Assembly: GCA_964439625.1 (NCBI GenBank)
Contig: CAYTPI010000006.1
Location: forward strand, 62,001-126,000
From: CAYTPI01 sp964439625
Lineage (GTDB): Bacteria > Chloroflexota > Anaerolineae > Aggregatilineales > UBA3940
Direction: 5' to 3'
Length of the DNA: 64,000 bases
Shown here: positions 1 through 8,629 of the stretch, piece by piece
How positions within the stretch are numbered: position 1 is the stretch's first letter
Layout of the letters: the number at the start of each line of letters is the position of its first letter
Notes under the pieces: model-generated
Seen by the model: only the letters and a program-made list of their open reading frames with translations
What the model was told of the DNA's origin: nothing
Databases searched by the model: none
Position numbers and translations under genes: made by a program

Positions 1-872
1 GGGCCGATTGGGTTGAACAGTTAATCGCAGAGAGCACTGGCAAGGTTGGCAAGGGTATTTTGCCAGTTGCTCATGAGCCAACCGTCAGTCCGGCTGAGTA
101 TGCTGATGACCGAGTCTTTGTCTCAATTCAATTGGCGGAAGAAGATGAATATGGAGCGTTACTAAGGGAGATTGCTGGGCACGGGCATCCTATTATTAGC
201 ATCAAGCTAGATGATGCCTATGAGCTAGGTGGTCAGTATTGGCTGTGGGAATTTGCGACGGCAGTGGCTGGCTACGGGATGGGCATCCAACCATTTAACC
301 AACCCAATGTTGAGTCAGCGAAGGTGCAAGCCCGCAGTTTGACGCAGTCGTATAGTGAGTCTGGCTCGCTGCCGGAATTGGATGCTACACTGACCGATGG
401 TGCAACGGTTGTCTATGGTGATGTTAAAGCGGACAATATTGCTGGTGCCTTAGCTGAATTTCTTGGAGAAGTACAGCCGGGGGATTATGTAGGTATTCAT
501 GCGTATATAACGCCATCGGAGGCGGTCACTGAGAAACTGCAAGCCATGCGAAAGGCTATTTTGCTCAAGACCGGTGCTGCAACGACGTTTGGTTACGGGC
601 CACGGTTTCTCCATTCAACTGGACAGTTGCACAAAGGCGATAGTGGTAATGGCTTGTTTATTCAACTGTGGGACAGTGCCGAAGAAGAAGTCACGATCCC
701 TGATGAAGCTGGTGGTGATACCACAAGTATCAGTTTTAATGTGCTTATTCGTGCACAGGCACTCGGTGATCGGCAGGCGTTACTGGGTGAGAATCGTCGT
801 GTCATTACGTTCGATTTAACCATAGAGAGCGAGGCTGGTTTAACCGCTCTTGTTGAGGCAGTAACTGACTAA
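1..872 (+). CDS. pgi: Glucose-6-phosphate isomerase, C-terminal part (probably bifunctional transaldolase/PGI), 5'-truncated by window
   Basis: The reading frame is open from the first complete codon at position 3, so this is the 3' end of a longer gene; a TTG at 60 is internal. The protein catalyses interconversion of glucose 6-phosphate and fructose 6-phosphate. Visible PGI signatures are WEFATAVAGYGMGIQPFNQPN near the middle and FGYGPRFLHSTGQLHKG near the end. As I know the family, this late motif and the YADDRVFV segment are typical of the fused transaldolase/PGI proteins of Actinobacteria, Cyanobacteria and Chloroflexi rather than of stand-alone PGI. The transaldolase half would lie upstream of the window and cannot be seen. 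The PGI call is secure; the fusion is inferred. Confidence 0.9.
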   Translation, partial: ADWVEQLIAESTGKVGKGILPVAHEPTVSPAEYADDRVFVSIQLAEEDEYGALLREIAGHGHPIISIKLDDAYELGGQYWLWEFATAVAGYGMGIQPFNQPNVESAKVQARSLTQSYSESGSLPELDATLTDGATVVYGDVKADNIAGALAEFLGEVQPGDYVGIHAYITPSEAVTEKLQAMRKAILLKTGAATTFGYGPRFLHSTGQLHKGDSGNGLFIQLWDSAEEEVTIPDEAGGDTTSISFNVLIRAQALGDRQALLGENRRVITFDLTIESEAGLTALVEAVTD

Positions 873-987
873 CTGTGTGGCGAGCTTTGTGTGGGTGTAC
901 CAGTTGTGTATGCTCACATTCTAATTCTGACGTTGAGCTCTGTTCAGGGGTAAGATATAGATCGTTTGCAGATAACCAGAGACTGCT

Positions 988-1407
988 ATGCTAGAACAAT
1001 CACTTCAGAGGCTACGTGAAGCTAATTATAAAATTACAGATGCGCGTTCTGCTGTGCTGCAGGTATTACATGGGGATGATGGGCATCTGACTTCGCCGGA
1101 GATTGTCGAGCGAGTTGAGAAGCTCGACCCATCAATTGGACGGGCAAGTGTGTTCCGCACATTAGATTTATTGACTCAGCTTTTGATTATTCGCCCAACA
1201 TATTCAGACAGCCGTGCAATGGCATACGTTTTGCTGGAATGTGATGGTCATCATTCCCACATTGTATGTACTAAATGTAAGAAAGTGATTGAGCTTGATC
1301 GTTGCATGTTAGACGGCATGTTGGAGCGCCTTCAGAGTGATTATAAAGTTAACTTGAGTGGGCATCTCCTTGAATTGTACGGCACCTGCGATGCTTGTAC
1401 CGCATAG
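988..1407 (+). CDS. Fur-family metal-responsive transcriptional regulator
   Basis: 139 residues, the usual Fur length. An N-terminal winged helix (about 1-80, with TSPEIVERV and the recognition-helix region GRASVFRTLDLL) is followed by the dimerisation domain. Metal sites are visible as a His cluster GHHSHIVC (88-94), the CxxC pair Cys94/Cys97 and a second CxxC pair Cys134/Cys137. The family binds DNA palindromes and represses iron, zinc or peroxide-stress genes; which metal this one senses cannot be told from sequence. The 3' end overlaps hemW by 17 nt, so the two are probably cotranscribed, which would fit regulation linked to haem or iron, but this is inference. Confidence 0.88.
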   Translation: MLEQSLQRLREANYKITDARSAVLQVLHGDDGHLTSPEIVERVEKLDPSIGRASVFRTLDLLTQLLIIRPTYSDSRAMAYVLLECDGHHSHIVCTKCKKVIELDRCMLDGMLERLQSDYKVNLSGHLLELYGTCDACTA

Positions 1408-2557
1408 TATCTACTTGCATATTCCTTTTTGCCCGGTCAAGTGTTCGTACTGTGCATTTAATACCTATGTTGGGCTTGATCAGCTTATTCCCGAATATGT
1501 TGCTGCTTTGACTCATGAAATTAACTTGTGCGGACAGGCTTCGCCGTCCGGGTTGCAGAGTCATACCCTTTACTTTGGCGGGGGTACCCCATCGATGTTG
1601 GCGGCGGAACAAGTCACGGATATTATCCGAGCGTGTCGATCAGTTTTGCATTTAAGTGATGATGCAGAGATTACCCTTGAGGTAGAACCGAATACGGTAA
1701 CGCTACCAAAACTTATGGGGTATCGGCGCGCCGGTGTCAATCGGATCAGCCTTGGGGTTCAGAGTTCACACGACGCTGACCTTCAATTATTTCGGCGTGG
1801 GCATACGTTCAATGAAGCGCGATATACCTTCGACATGCTGCGAGTGGCTGGCTTTGAGAACATCAGCGTTGACCTGATCTACGGCGCCCCAGGCCAAACT
1901 TTGACCACATGGCAAAAAACTTTACGGTCAGTGGTAACATGGGGCCCAGAGCACCTGTCATTATATTCTCTGATTGTGGAACCTAAGACAGAGTTGACTT
2001 ACCAAATAGAGCAAGGTTATCTTCCGGCGCCTAATGATGACCTTGCAGCGGATATGTATGACGCGGCCCGCGATATATTAGCAAATAGCGGATATTGGCA
2101 TTACGAACTTTCAACGTGGGCGCAGTCGTCAAGGTTTGAAGCACTGCATAATCATCAATACTGGGGTGTACAGCCATATTTCGGATTGGGTGCTGGAGCA
2201 CATGGCGCAACACACAATCAGCGCTATTGGAATGTCAAGCCGATCCGAGCGTATATTAGTCGGGTTTATGCAGCCAAACCGCTAGTATTTGGCTTATCTG
2301 CAGCCGTTGAGGGCTGTGAGCAGCGCGGGCAGCGGGCAGCAATGGCTGAGACGATGATGTTAGGCTTGAGGCGAATTCACCAAGGTGTACGCTATGATGA
2401 ATTTACTGCACGTTATGGCCTTGATCTACGAGATATTTATTATAAGGAATTGGACGAACTCCAGCATTTGAAGCTCGTCCAATTGGATAATGATGTGGTG
2501 AAATTAGGTCAAGATGCGTATTTGATAGCGGATGCGATTGCGAGATACTTTGTTTAA
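1391..2557 (+). CDS. hemW: Radical SAM haem chaperone HemW (coproporphyrinogen III oxidase-like)
   Basis: 388 residues from the ATG at 1391; a longer reading from 1358 would put eleven non-conserved residues in front of the family start (LVPHSIYLHIPFC). The radical SAM cluster motif CPVKCSYC gives Cys14/Cys18/Cys21. GGGTPS, the SLGVQS motif and the RRGH motif follow, and a HemN_C-like winged domain closes the protein. HemW proteins bind haem and a 4Fe-4S cluster and deliver haem to respiratory proteins; many are mislabelled as HemN. True HemN is longer and has an extra N-terminal cysteine arrangement, which is not seen here. It overlaps the fur-like gene by 17 nt, so translation is probably coupled. 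Confidence 0.9.
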   Translation: MLVPHSIYLHIPFCPVKCSYCAFNTYVGLDQLIPEYVAALTHEINLCGQASPSGLQSHTLYFGGGTPSMLAAEQVTDIIRACRSVLHLSDDAEITLEVEPNTVTLPKLMGYRRAGVNRISLGVQSSHDADLQLFRRGHTFNEARYTFDMLRVAGFENISVDLIYGAPGQTLTTWQKTLRSVVTWGPEHLSLYSLIVEPKTELTYQIEQGYLPAPNDDLAADMYDAARDILANSGYWHYELSTWAQSSRFEALHNHQYWGVQPYFGLGAGAHGATHNQRYWNVKPIRAYISRVYAAKPLVFGLSAAVEGCEQRGQRAAMAETMMLGLRRIHQGVRYDEFTARYGLDLRDIYYKELDELQHLKLVQLDNDVVKLGQDAYLIADAIARYFV

Positions 2558-2588
2558 ATCACAACAAAGACACTATACGAAATTTTGC

Positions 2589-4580
2589 TTAATCAATGAT
2601 TGTTCGAGCTAACCTAACGCCGCGGTCGCCATAGCGTGCTTCTGGTGAACTCCAACCGCGACAAGCGCAGCGGGCGTTTCGGCTTGGGTCACACCAAGAA
2701 CCGCCACGCACGGATCGGTGTCGGTTGCCCATTGGATCGTTATTCTGCGGGCCAGCTTGCTCCTCCGACCAGATTGTTAAGCACCACTCCCATACGTTGC
2801 CAGCCATGTCAACGCAACCGTAGGGCGAAGCGCCTTGCTTATGGTAACGGGTTGGTGTTGTACGGTTGATACCATTGTCTTTGGTGTTCGCTAATGTTGT
2901 GTCGAATTTATTACCCCAAGGATAAATCCGACCATCCGGGCCGCGCGAGGCCTTTTCCCATTCTTGTTCCGTTGGGAAGCGGTAACCTGGGTAGCGCTTT
3001 ATGAAATTAGTGATGGGCGCATTTAACTTATAGGTGGGGGTATCCTCAATGAATTTGTGCAGGATGGGTAGGCCCCGTTGTTGGTTGAGCCACTGGATGT
3101 AAGCATAGGCTTCGAACCAACTAACCCCGACGACAGGCAAGCCTTCGTGGCCCGTCCATTTATAGTCGTTCCAATAGCGGGGGTGCAGCCAGCTATTGTC
3201 CTCTTTCTCTTGCCACCCCGCTGGTGTCCAGAGATCAAAGTTGTGATAACCACCTGCTTCTATAAATTGGCGATAGTCTCTGACTGTGACTGTATAGCGT
3301 GCCATCTGGAAGTCGTAATCGATGTGAGACAACAACTGCTCAGCTTCATCCTCATAAGCCTGGTCATCAAGCGAGCGGTTGGTGCCCATCAGGAAAGCCC
3401 CGGCCGGTATATCGCGCATTTTGGGGCTTGGGATGCTCAGCCGGACACTATCTTCTGGTGCTATGCGCGGCATAAAACTTGAATCACCCTCTATGAACGC
3501 ATCCATCGGAATAATCGGAGAGTTGGCTGTTTCGAGAATATCCTCCGAGTCCGTATCATCAGCCTGCGCTGGCGTATGAACGTGCGAATATTGAGCCTGT
3601 GCCCACAGTTCCATCGCTTTCTGCTTCAGCTCCATATTAGTTTCACTGAGGGCCATTATCCGAAGAACTTCACGAAGGGCACTGTTAAAATTTTCGTCAC
3701 CAATGAGCTTTTCGGCAGAACCGAGAGCATAGAAGCGGATGCGTTCGTTTTCATCCGTGAGGTCTCGGCGCAAGTCTTCTGGGAGGATTTCAAGCGCACT
3801 CGGCACCTGCCAGACTAGCATTCCACCACCATCTCCCGGAAGGATGCCGATCTCCGGGCTGGCAAAGTTCGCTTCAACTTCCGGCATATTCCGGAGTATA
3901 AAATCTCGGACGCTGTCCGCGGTTAGAAGGCCGGTACTTGATGATAAGGCATCTGGGGCACCATTAATCGCGCGCAGCAATAGGCCAGTAAAGGGTGTGT
4001 GACCATCAATGCGAGGGGCATCTGTTACAGTTTGCAGCTCATTAGCGGACGTTAAGATTTGGAAAGCTTTACGCTTAAGGAAGGCCTCGAGGGCATGTTG
4101 CGCATCTGACTCGGTCTCGACCATTCGAGGCTGATCGTAAGTCAATGCTAAGCCAGAGTGACAGGTATCGAGAATCAGCAAGGTGTGCTTGGCAAAAATA
4201 TTGTTGGAGTCTGCTAGACTCTCCATGCGCAGCAACCGGCGCCGTTGATACGGTATTGAATCATGTGTGAGTAGCCAGCCTTCGGGGCGTAGGTTGCCAT
4301 CAATGCCAACGCCGTGCCCAGCCCAATAGACCACAAAGCGTGAGTCTGGATAATCTCGCATTTGGAAGCGGATTTCGTCAAGCGCGTCGGAGACTTGCGC
4401 ATAGGTTGCGTCTTCATCGTAAAGGGTGACGACCTCGTCGAAATGATAGGTTTTATGAAGGCTATCCGCAAAGGCTTCGGCACCGAAGCGAGCTGTCTCA
4501 AGATGGTCTGCTTCCTTATATTCATCAATACCGATAACTAAAGCAAAGGATTTGTCGTAGAAGGGTTTGTAAACTTGCAC
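2589..4580 (-). CDS. Caspase-like (peptidase C14) protein fused to a formylglycine-generating-enzyme-type domain
   Basis: 663 residues, GTG start with GGAG about 8 nt upstream. Residues 10-255 form a caspase-haemoglobinase fold: FALVIGIDEY at the first strand, catalytic His89 in VVYWAGHGVG and Cys140 in ILDTCHSG. Residues 265-330 are helical and HEAT-like (ENERIRFYALGSAEKL). Residues 385-663 form an FGE/sulfatase-modifying-factor domain (IPAGAFLMG, GLPVVGVSWFEA, YRFPTEQEWEKASRG, MAGNVWEWC, VRGGSWCDPSRNARC). No signal peptide is seen, so it is probably cytoplasmic. In other bacteria such caspase-FGE fusions are often suggested to be signalling or self-killing proteins; the substrate is unknown. 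It stands alone: hemW ends convergently 32 nt away and the next gene is 107 nt upstream. Confidence 0.87.
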   Translation of the reverse strand: MQVYKPFYDKSFALVIGIDEYKEADHLETARFGAEAFADSLHKTYHFDEVVTLYDEDATYAQVSDALDEIRFQMRDYPDSRFVVYWAGHGVGIDGNLRPEGWLLTHDSIPYQRRRLLRMESLADSNNIFAKHTLLILDTCHSGLALTYDQPRMVETESDAQHALEAFLKRKAFQILTSANELQTVTDAPRIDGHTPFTGLLLRAINGAPDALSSSTGLLTADSVRDFILRNMPEVEANFASPEIGILPGDGGGMLVWQVPSALEILPEDLRRDLTDENERIRFYALGSAEKLIGDENFNSALREVLRIMALSETNMELKQKAMELWAQAQYSHVHTPAQADDTDSEDILETANSPIIPMDAFIEGDSSFMPRIAPEDSVRLSIPSPKMRDIPAGAFLMGTNRSLDDQAYEDEAEQLLSHIDYDFQMARYTVTVRDYRQFIEAGGYHNFDLWTPAGWQEKEDNSWLHPRYWNDYKWTGHEGLPVVGVSWFEAYAYIQWLNQQRGLPILHKFIEDTPTYKLNAPITNFIKRYPGYRFPTEQEWEKASRGPDGRIYPWGNKFDTTLANTKDNGINRTTPTRYHKQGASPYGCVDMAGNVWEWCLTIWSEEQAGPQNNDPMGNRHRSVRGGSWCDPSRNARCACRGWSSPEARYGDRGVRLARTIID

Positions 4581-4686
4581 AGTAACGCTCCGATATTAAA
4601 GTAATTGTGATAACATAGACACTATAACTTAGTTTGACACTATGTAAGAAAAACAGTTTAATTAAACTGCTACACGAACTCTCTCC

Positions 4687-5706
4687 CTACTTATTCCTAT
4701 ATAATAGGTAATCAACAAGTTCATAAAGAGCTTGGGCTGCTTGCCCCGAAGGAGCCGCTTTATCGAGTGCTTGCGTAGTCTTTTCTGTGTATTTGCGGGC
4801 GAGCTCTTCAGCGTAGCCGCGCGCATTGACATCATCGAGCAGAGTTATAATTTCGGAGACTTCTGCTGCGGCGAACTCTGCTTGAGCCGCATAGCGTTCA
4901 CGAAGGGCTTCATTATTTTGTAACCCAAACAGAATAGGCAACGACTTTTTGTGCTGAATAATATCAACCCCGGCTTGTTTGCCCGTATTTTGCGAGTCTC
5001 CCCAGATATCAAGAATATCATCGCGGACTTGAAAGGCTAAGCCCAAGTTAAGGCCAAACGCGTAGTATGCTTGCTGGGTTAGCTCATCAGCACCAGCAGC
5101 AAGTGCTCCCAACTGGGTTGAGCCAGCCAATAAAGCGGCTGTTTTACCTTCAATCATATTGATATAAGCATCTGTTGTAACGTTATCTTGCTGCTCAAAA
5201 CGCATGTCTAAATATTGTCCACGCGTCAGCTCCAATGCGGTCTCATTGAGAATTTCCAGAGCACGAACTGTACTAGCGTTTTTCTCTGTTGAGAGCTGAA
5301 TGAGCGCTAGTTGAGCCAGAGAGAACATGGCATCACCTGCGTTAATGGCTTGAGCCTCTCCCCAGATCTTCCAAACTGTTTCGCGATTGCGACGCATTGG
5401 GCTGCCGTCTTGAATATCATCATGGAGCAGCGAGAAATTATGGATCAGCTCGATGGCAGCTGCGCTTGGGCGCGCGACGTCGGGTGTATTGTTGATGGCA
5501 GCAGCAACCAGTAGACACAGGACGGGTCGAATTCTTTTGCCACTGACTTTGTCTGTTGGGCTACCATCAGCGTTGACCCAACCCATATGATACTGAAGCA
5601 TGCGAAAGAATTCTTCTGGAGCCCCCTGTCGTATTTTGAGGATGGCGCGCAGATCTTCTTCAATGAGGGGTAAATATTTGTCAAAGCTATCATTAAGCGC
5701 TTGCAT
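4687..5706 (-). CDS. Polyprenyl (geranylgeranyl/farnesyl-type) diphosphate synthase
   Basis: Trans-isoprenyl diphosphate synthase that condenses IPP onto allylic diphosphates. About 339 residues from the ATG at 5706; an upstream start at 5757 would only add an unconserved 17-residue leader. The first aspartate-rich motif is seen in SLLHDDIQDGSPMRR and the second in FQVRDDILDIWGD; GKRIRPVL is the IPP-binding start. Chain length depends on residues just before the first motif (AAIELIHNFSLLHDD), which are not bulky enough to force a short C15 product, so C20 or longer is more likely. The product could feed menaquinone (menA and menG at 38.9-40.5 kb) and the reductase at 58.4 kb. Confidence 0.88.
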   Translation of the reverse strand: MQALNDSFDKYLPLIEEDLRAILKIRQGAPEEFFRMLQYHMGWVNADGSPTDKVSGKRIRPVLCLLVAAAINNTPDVARPSAAAIELIHNFSLLHDDIQDGSPMRRNRETVWKIWGEAQAINAGDAMFSLAQLALIQLSTEKNASTVRALEILNETALELTRGQYLDMRFEQQDNVTTDAYINMIEGKTAALLAGSTQLGALAAGADELTQQAYYAFGLNLGLAFQVRDDILDIWGDSQNTGKQAGVDIIQHKKSLPILFGLQNNEALRERYAAQAEFAAAEVSEIITLLDDVNARGYAEELARKYTEKTTQALDKAAPSGQAAQALYELVDYLLYRNK

Positions 5707-5902
5707 GGCAAGTCTCGCCTTTAGTAAATGCCTAAGAATGGATATATGTTGAAACAAGAGACTCTATTAATGTAACAGGTTCCGCGTTGATTTCTACCTA
5801 ATTTTGAATAGCAAAATAGCACACTACGTTAGATCAGACGTAACTTCTCTAAGATTGTTGTGTTCAATAAAATAGGAATTACATCATGTCTTGATCCAAT
5901 AG

Positions 5903-5933
5903 TTGACGGTTAAAGTGGATCACATGGTACACT
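5903..5933 (+). promoter_or_regulatory. Candidate promoter of acpP
   Basis: TTGACG (5903-5908) and TACACT (5928-5933) in a TGG-extended -10 context, 60 nt before the acpP start. The 19-bp spacer is longer than the optimal 17, so this is only a candidate. Confidence 0.3.
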
Positions 5934-5992
5934 CATTGCCTGTATCGTTCACTATACTAATCTAAAAACACCCCTGAGGAGGTCACCTAAAG

Positions 5993-6247
5993 ATGGATAA
6001 AAACGACGAGACATACAACAAGGTCGTTGATATTATTGTGGAGTTGCTTGACGTCGATGCTGATACTGTCAAGCCCGAGTCAAAGTTCCGGGAAGATCTA
6101 CAAGCGGATTCGCTTGACCTTGTTGAGCTGATTATGGAATTTGAGCAGGAGTTTGAAACTGAAATTTCAGACACAGAGGCTCAGAAAATCACGACAGTCG
6201 GCGAAGCGGTAACTTACGTCAAGAAAGCACAGGAAGACGGATCGTAG
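5993..6247 (+). CDS. acpP: Acyl carrier protein
   Basis: 84 residues, highly acidic, with the phosphopantetheine attachment motif ADSLDLVELIM; Ser40 carries the prosthetic group. It shuttles acyl chains in fatty-acid synthesis in the cytoplasm. A strong Shine-Dalgarno (GAGGAGGTCACC) precedes the ATG. It stands alone between two minus-strand genes, away from other fab genes, and a hairpin terminator follows at 6289-6327. The chain is slightly longer than the usual 77-80 residues because of a few extra residues at each end. Confidence 0.96.
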   Translation: MDKNDETYNKVVDIIVELLDVDADTVKPESKFREDLQADSLDLVELIMEFEQEFETEISDTEAQKITTVGEAVTYVKKAQEDGS

Positions 6248-6268
6248 CGTCGTGTGCTAAACGCCGAA

Positions 6269-6937
6269 CTATGATGTTTGTTTTAGAGGCTCACTTGTGG
6301 CTGCTGGCTGAGTGAGCTTTTTGTTTTGTAAGGATGCGGTGACTAAAAGAGCCAGAGCCGCCACTAGGCTAAGGGTAAACAGAATTGCTCCCCAACCAGG
6401 GCCGAAATCTGTGTTAAGGTGGATAGTGAACGGACGGCGAAGTAGTACATATGCCCAGAGCGATGTACCGAGTGCTGCGACCCCGACTAGGCCCGCTAAA
6501 AGTTGTTGGTATTGGGGCCTAAGGCGATCTACTAGGAAGGTGCTTGTAACCAAGACAAAGGCGACAGCACAGGCCGTAAAGCGCAGACCGTAGGCATCTG
6601 AAAAGAATAGCTGAAAAACATCCGGGTATGGTGGCAGCATTACAATGGCAGGTACTAGCGTCACACAGCGGATCAGCCAGCGTATGAACCGCGATGAAAT
6701 AACTTGCGCTGAGAGAGCGACTCCGCCAACTGTTAGCGCCAGCGAAATCCGCAAGATGTCTGGCATGAAGCGTAGATCACCAGAGCGGACGTCTATAAGG
6801 CGTGTTGACCACTCGGCGAAATCAACCGCGTGCTGGCTAATACTGGCAGATTGACTGGGGAGCCATGCTCCCCAGATGCCGACCCAAGCTAAACAAAACA
6901 GCCCGAAAATGAGCCAACTAAGCGTGGTGTTTTTCAA
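6269..6937 (-). CDS. Multi-pass membrane protein of unknown function
   Basis: 222 residues with about six hydrophobic segments (for example LSWLIFGLFCLAWVGIWGAW at the start, ISLALTVGGVALSAQVI, GLRFTACAVAFVLVTSTFLV and GAILFTLSLVAALALLVTA near the end) and a short polar C-terminal tail. I recognise no family motif. Its start overlaps the 3' end of the BchI-like gene by 20 nt on the same strand, so the two are probably translated from one mRNA and may work together at the membrane; that link is inferred from position only. Confidence 0.7.
   Translation of the reverse strand: MKNTTLSWLIFGLFCLAWVGIWGAWLPSQSASISQHAVDFAEWSTRLIDVRSGDLRFMPDILRISLALTVGGVALSAQVISSRFIRWLIRCVTLVPAIVMLPPYPDVFQLFFSDAYGLRFTACAVAFVLVTSTFLVDRLRPQYQQLLAGLVGVAALGTSLWAYVLLRRPFTIHLNTDFGPGWGAILFTLSLVAALALLVTASLQNKKLTQPAATSEPLKQTS
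6289..6327 (+). terminator. Rho-independent terminator after acpP
   Basis: Stem GCTCACT (6289-6295) / AGTGAGC (6311-6317) with a 15-nt loop, followed by TTTTTGTTTT. It overlaps the 3' coding end of the convergent membrane-protein gene. Confidence 0.7.
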
Positions 6938-8162
6938 GCGCCGCCTTAATATGTTCTTCTTCTAACCCTTGTGCTTCGATGTAATCATCGATGAAGTTGC
7001 TGTGCCGCAAGCGCAGCGCTAATGGTGCTACTTCGGCTATATCATTGATTGTTGCTTCTGTGCGGGCCTCTAAAGCTGCATAGGCACGGGCAGCTTCAAA
7101 GAGTGTAAAATCCGCACGGTAAGATTGGACGTTAAGTTCATCAACCAGTTTGAGCCCTAATTGAATGGCTTCAGCGGCGATCGTTACCTCAGGCAAACGC
7201 TCACGAGCACTTAGAACATCATCACGCGCGTAGTAAGTTTCATCAGAGAACATCTGAATGAAAGCTCGTTTATTTGTGCGGAATGCAAGGTTACGTTCAT
7301 AGATTTGCTTGCGCTCTTGTGAGTCATAATTTGGATTGATTAAAACGCGAAGCCCGAAGCGATCGAGGATTTGTGGACGAAGTGTTCCCTCTTCTGGGTT
7401 CATTGAACCAATCAACATAAAGCGGGAGCGGTAAGTCGAGGCAATTGGTCCGCGGCGAACTGTGTATGACCCTTGAGCAGATGCGTCTAAGATGGCGTTG
7501 CTCACTTCACGGTCGAGCAAGTTGACTTCGTCAATGTATAGCAGGTTGTTATCTGCCCGCGAGAGGATGCCGCGAGATATTCTCGGAATGCCCTTTTGCA
7601 TGGCGATACGTTCATTGAGTTGACCGATGACATCTTCTAGGCGAGCGTTAAGCGGGAGTTCAACAAGTTTGACGGGAGCGTAGCGCGTGATTGTTTTGTT
7701 GTTTTGCAAGCGTTCGGTACAACTGTCGCAAACACCTTCTTTACCGTTGATCTCGTAATCTTCTGGCATGCAGCCAAATCCATTGTGGCAATCACTGACT
7801 TCGACTTCCGGCAGCAGATCACTAAGGCCACGGGCGGCTGTTGTTTTCCCGATACCACGCGGCCCAACAAGCAGAACACCCCCAATATTTTGATTGACTA
7901 CGGCTAGTAAAAGAGCCATGAGCATCTGCTGCTGACCGACAATTGCCATAAAGGGGTACGGTAGATGTTCGGCGAGGCCACTATCTTCTGCTGGGCGTGA
8001 CAACACACGCTTAGACGTATGTTGATTCAGCAGGCGCATCAGCATTGACCCTGGTTTACCTGTATCGACGTTTTCGAGCGGATCTACACGTTGATCATCT
8101 GGTTCCTTGGCGACGTAGTCACCGAGGCCTACGCTTTCTGGGTTGAAATCATCATCAGTCAT
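6918..8162 (-). CDS. AAA+ ATPase of the magnesium-chelatase subunit I (BchI/ChlI) family
   Basis: 414 residues. An unconserved N-terminal 65 residues precede the AAA+ core: Walker A GPRGIGKT (100-107), LPLNARLEDVIG, Walker B LLYIDEVNLL, GSMNPEEGTLRPQILDRFG (sensor 1 and arginine region) and the C-terminal helical lid. Between Walker A and the next conserved block lies an insertion with four cysteines (125, 131, 145, 148) that could bind zinc. BchI hydrolyses ATP to drive Mg insertion into protoporphyrin with BchD and BchH; neither partner, nor any CobN-type partner, is in the window. The gene could therefore serve another MoxR/chelatase-like role. Family call secure, substrate not. Confidence 0.83.
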   Translation of the reverse strand: MTDDDFNPESVGLGDYVAKEPDDQRVDPLENVDTGKPGSMLMRLLNQHTSKRVLSRPAEDSGLAEHLPYPFMAIVGQQQMLMALLLAVVNQNIGGVLLVGPRGIGKTTAARGLSDLLPEVEVSDCHNGFGCMPEDYEINGKEGVCDSCTERLQNNKTITRYAPVKLVELPLNARLEDVIGQLNERIAMQKGIPRISRGILSRADNNLLYIDEVNLLDREVSNAILDASAQGSYTVRRGPIASTYRSRFMLIGSMNPEEGTLRPQILDRFGLRVLINPNYDSQERKQIYERNLAFRTNKRAFIQMFSDETYYARDDVLSARERLPEVTIAAEAIQLGLKLVDELNVQSYRADFTLFEAARAYAALEARTEATINDIAEVAPLALRLRHSNFIDDYIEAQGLEEEHIKAALEKHHA

Positions 8163-8201
8163 GGCAATTTACCTTTGTGTGCGCTCTTCCCAATCTACGA
8201 C

Positions 8202-8207
8202 ATTATA
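8202..8207 (-). promoter_or_regulatory. Candidate -10 element for the BchI-like gene
   Basis: TATAAT on the minus strand, 40 nt before the start codon at 8162, in the short gap after the upstream gene. No convincing -35 box is seen at 16-18 bp. Confidence 0.28.
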
Positions 8208-8233
8208 ACTAATTGTATTTGAATTGCTGCGAG

Positions 8234-8629
8234 TTAGTCCATATCTGGGCGCATATCAGAGAGCTTCTTGAAAATATCCGGGTCTTCTTCGAGGACGTCA
8301 ATCTCTGAGTATTGTAATTCGGCGAATGAGGGCGGTAGTGTGGCCCGGACTGGCAGCTCTGGTTTGGGAGGTGCGGCTGGAATATCTTCCTTTAGGGAAC
8401 GACGACGAGCAGTGCGCTTACGCAGAATACGGTTGTCACGGCTGAGCGTTCCAATCCATTCGCCGTCAGCACGCCATACGTCTTTGTCACGCGTTTCAAG
8501 ATCGACCCAAGCGACACGAAGGCCGGTAAGGTCCCAGATGTTATCGTCAACAAGCGTGCCGACCCAGTCACCATAGGTGTTCCAGATGTAATTTGGGCGT
8601 GGTTTGCGCAGCTTCTTTTTGCGAGGCAT
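8234..8629 (-). CDS. Small protein with repeated beta-strand units (resembles 4-fold beta-flower proteins)
   Basis: 131 residues from the ATG at 8629, preceded by GGAG at good spacing; an ATG at 8644 would overlap that Shine-Dalgarno and is less likely. After a basic N-terminus (PRKKKLRKPR) two similar units are seen, YGDWVGTLVDDNIWD and DGEWIGTLSRDNRIL, separated by a third, weaker one. This pattern of W/Y-G-x-W-[VI]-G followed by a short D/N-I strand is like that of small 'beta-flower' domains, but the match is from memory. A Pro-rich acidic tail follows. Function unknown. It precedes the BchI-like gene on the same strand with a 71-nt gap. Confidence 0.6.
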   Translation of the reverse strand: MPRKKKLRKPRPNYIWNTYGDWVGTLVDDNIWDLTGLRVAWVDLETRDKDVWRADGEWIGTLSRDNRILRKRTARRRSLKEDIPAAPPKPELPVRATLPPSFAELQYSEIDVLEEDPDIFKKLSDMRPDMD

